Shown: in pieces, positions 5,831 through 6,044 of the stretch
Position numbering within the stretch: the first letter of the stretch is position 1
How the letters are laid out: every line of letters begins with the position of its first letter
Assembly (NCBI GenBank): GCA_964484515.1
Contig: CAZAGT010000312.1
Location: forward strand, 1 to 6,044
DNA: 6,044 bases
Reading direction: 5' to 3'
DNA from: CAZAGT01 sp964484515
GTDB taxonomy: Bacteria > Desulfobacterota > DSM-4660 > Desulfatiglandales > HGW-15
The notes under the pieces: model-generated
What the model saw: only the letters and a program-made list of their open reading frames with translations
Database searches by the model: none
What the model was told of the DNA's origin: nothing
Position numbers and translations under genes: made by a program

Positions 5831-6044
5831 CACCTTATAAACTCAATGTCAGAGCGGTGTCAAGCAAAAACAGACAGATTTTTTGCGGATTCACGCCACG
5901 CAAGCATAACGAGACTGTCGAAAAGCCTTCTCCTGAGAGACTGATCGAAAATATCGATCCCGCTCTCTTCGAGCGCGACGAAACCGGGAACCCGCCCCAA
6001 AGGGGTGGGGACTGAGCCGAGCGAAGCGAAGGTAAAGAAATCCC
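5831..6044. other. Noncoding stretch at the window edge with clustered small inverted repeats
   Basis: No gene is supported in the 328 nt beyond the sat start. The part beyond the sat control region holds three short inverted repeats in a row: GATCGA-N5-TCGATC (5943-5959), CGCTC-N5-GAGCG (5961-5975) and CCCGCCCC-AAA-GGGGTGGG (5991-6009). The last has one G-T pair that would be a wobble only in plus-strand RNA. A 67-codon open frame crosses the region on the plus strand but has no ribosome binding site and no recognisable protein features, so I do not call it. Confidence 0.5.
6011..6044. repeat. Possible partial copy of a dispersed intergenic repeat
   Basis: The sequence with CTGAGCCGAGCGAAGCGAAG followed by an AAATCCC end resembles the 'TTCTGAGCGAAGCGAAGAATC' type of dispersed palindromic repeat seen between genes in many bacterial genomes. 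Only one copy, cut by the window end, is visible, so the repeat nature is from resemblance and not from counting copies. Confidence 0.4.

Noticed and set aside
5812..6015. Plus-strand open frame of 67 codons beyond sat
   Set aside because: No ribosome binding site; its start falls inside the sat control palindrome and its end is made of inverted repeats; no recognisable protein.
1..6044. Mobile elements, tRNA/rRNA genes or CRISPR arrays
   Set aside because: No transposase or integrase, no cloverleaf or rRNA motifs, and no regularly spaced direct repeats were seen on either strand.

Overview
This window carries a dissimilatory sulfate (sulfur) metabolism locus, with every supported gene on the minus strand. 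In transcription order from high to low coordinates it reads: sat (ATP sulfurylase), aprB and aprA (APS reductase), a full-length electron-transfer-flavoprotein:quinone oxidoreductase (ETF-QO family), and the first 17 codons of a flavoprotein that looks like qmoA. The gene set sat-aprBA-qmo is the cytoplasmic sulfate-activation and APS-reduction module of sulfate-reducing bacteria. It points to a mesophilic, moderately GC-rich bacterium of the Desulfobacterota type, or another lineage with the same module such as Nitrospirota or NC10/Rokubacteria-like groups. The sequence alone does not settle the phylum, nor strictly whether the pathway runs toward reduction or oxidation.

Layout. 5717-6044 has no supported gene. 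It holds the sat promoter region with a CRP/FNR-type palindrome, then small inverted repeats and, at the window edge, a piece resembling a dispersed intergenic repeat. sat (4496-5716) ends in a hairpin. A 187-nt spacer with a 21-bp inverted repeat precedes aprB (3853-4308), and aprA (1949-3835) follows 17 nt later. A strong intrinsic terminator with a perfect 12-bp stem (1892-1926) closes aprBA. The ETF-QO gene (67-1767, GTG start) has its own leader, containing a perfect TTGTGA-N6-TCACAA palindrome, and is followed 13 nt later by the qmoA-like start. I read this as three transcription units: sat; aprBA; etfQO-qmo...

How the genes work together. Sat activates sulfate to APS and AprBA reduces APS to sulfite and AMP. 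Qmo is the known membrane complex linking menaquinol to AprBA. An ETF-QO moves electrons from ETF (fed by acyl-CoA dehydrogenases) into the quinone pool. Its position directly before, and tightly spaced with, the qmoA-like gene suggests a route acyl-CoA oxidation -> ETF -> quinone -> Qmo -> AprBA. That route is inference, and it is the most interesting idea in the window. It is backed by matching HcpR/CRP-like palindromes about 100 nt upstream of both sat and the ETF-QO gene.
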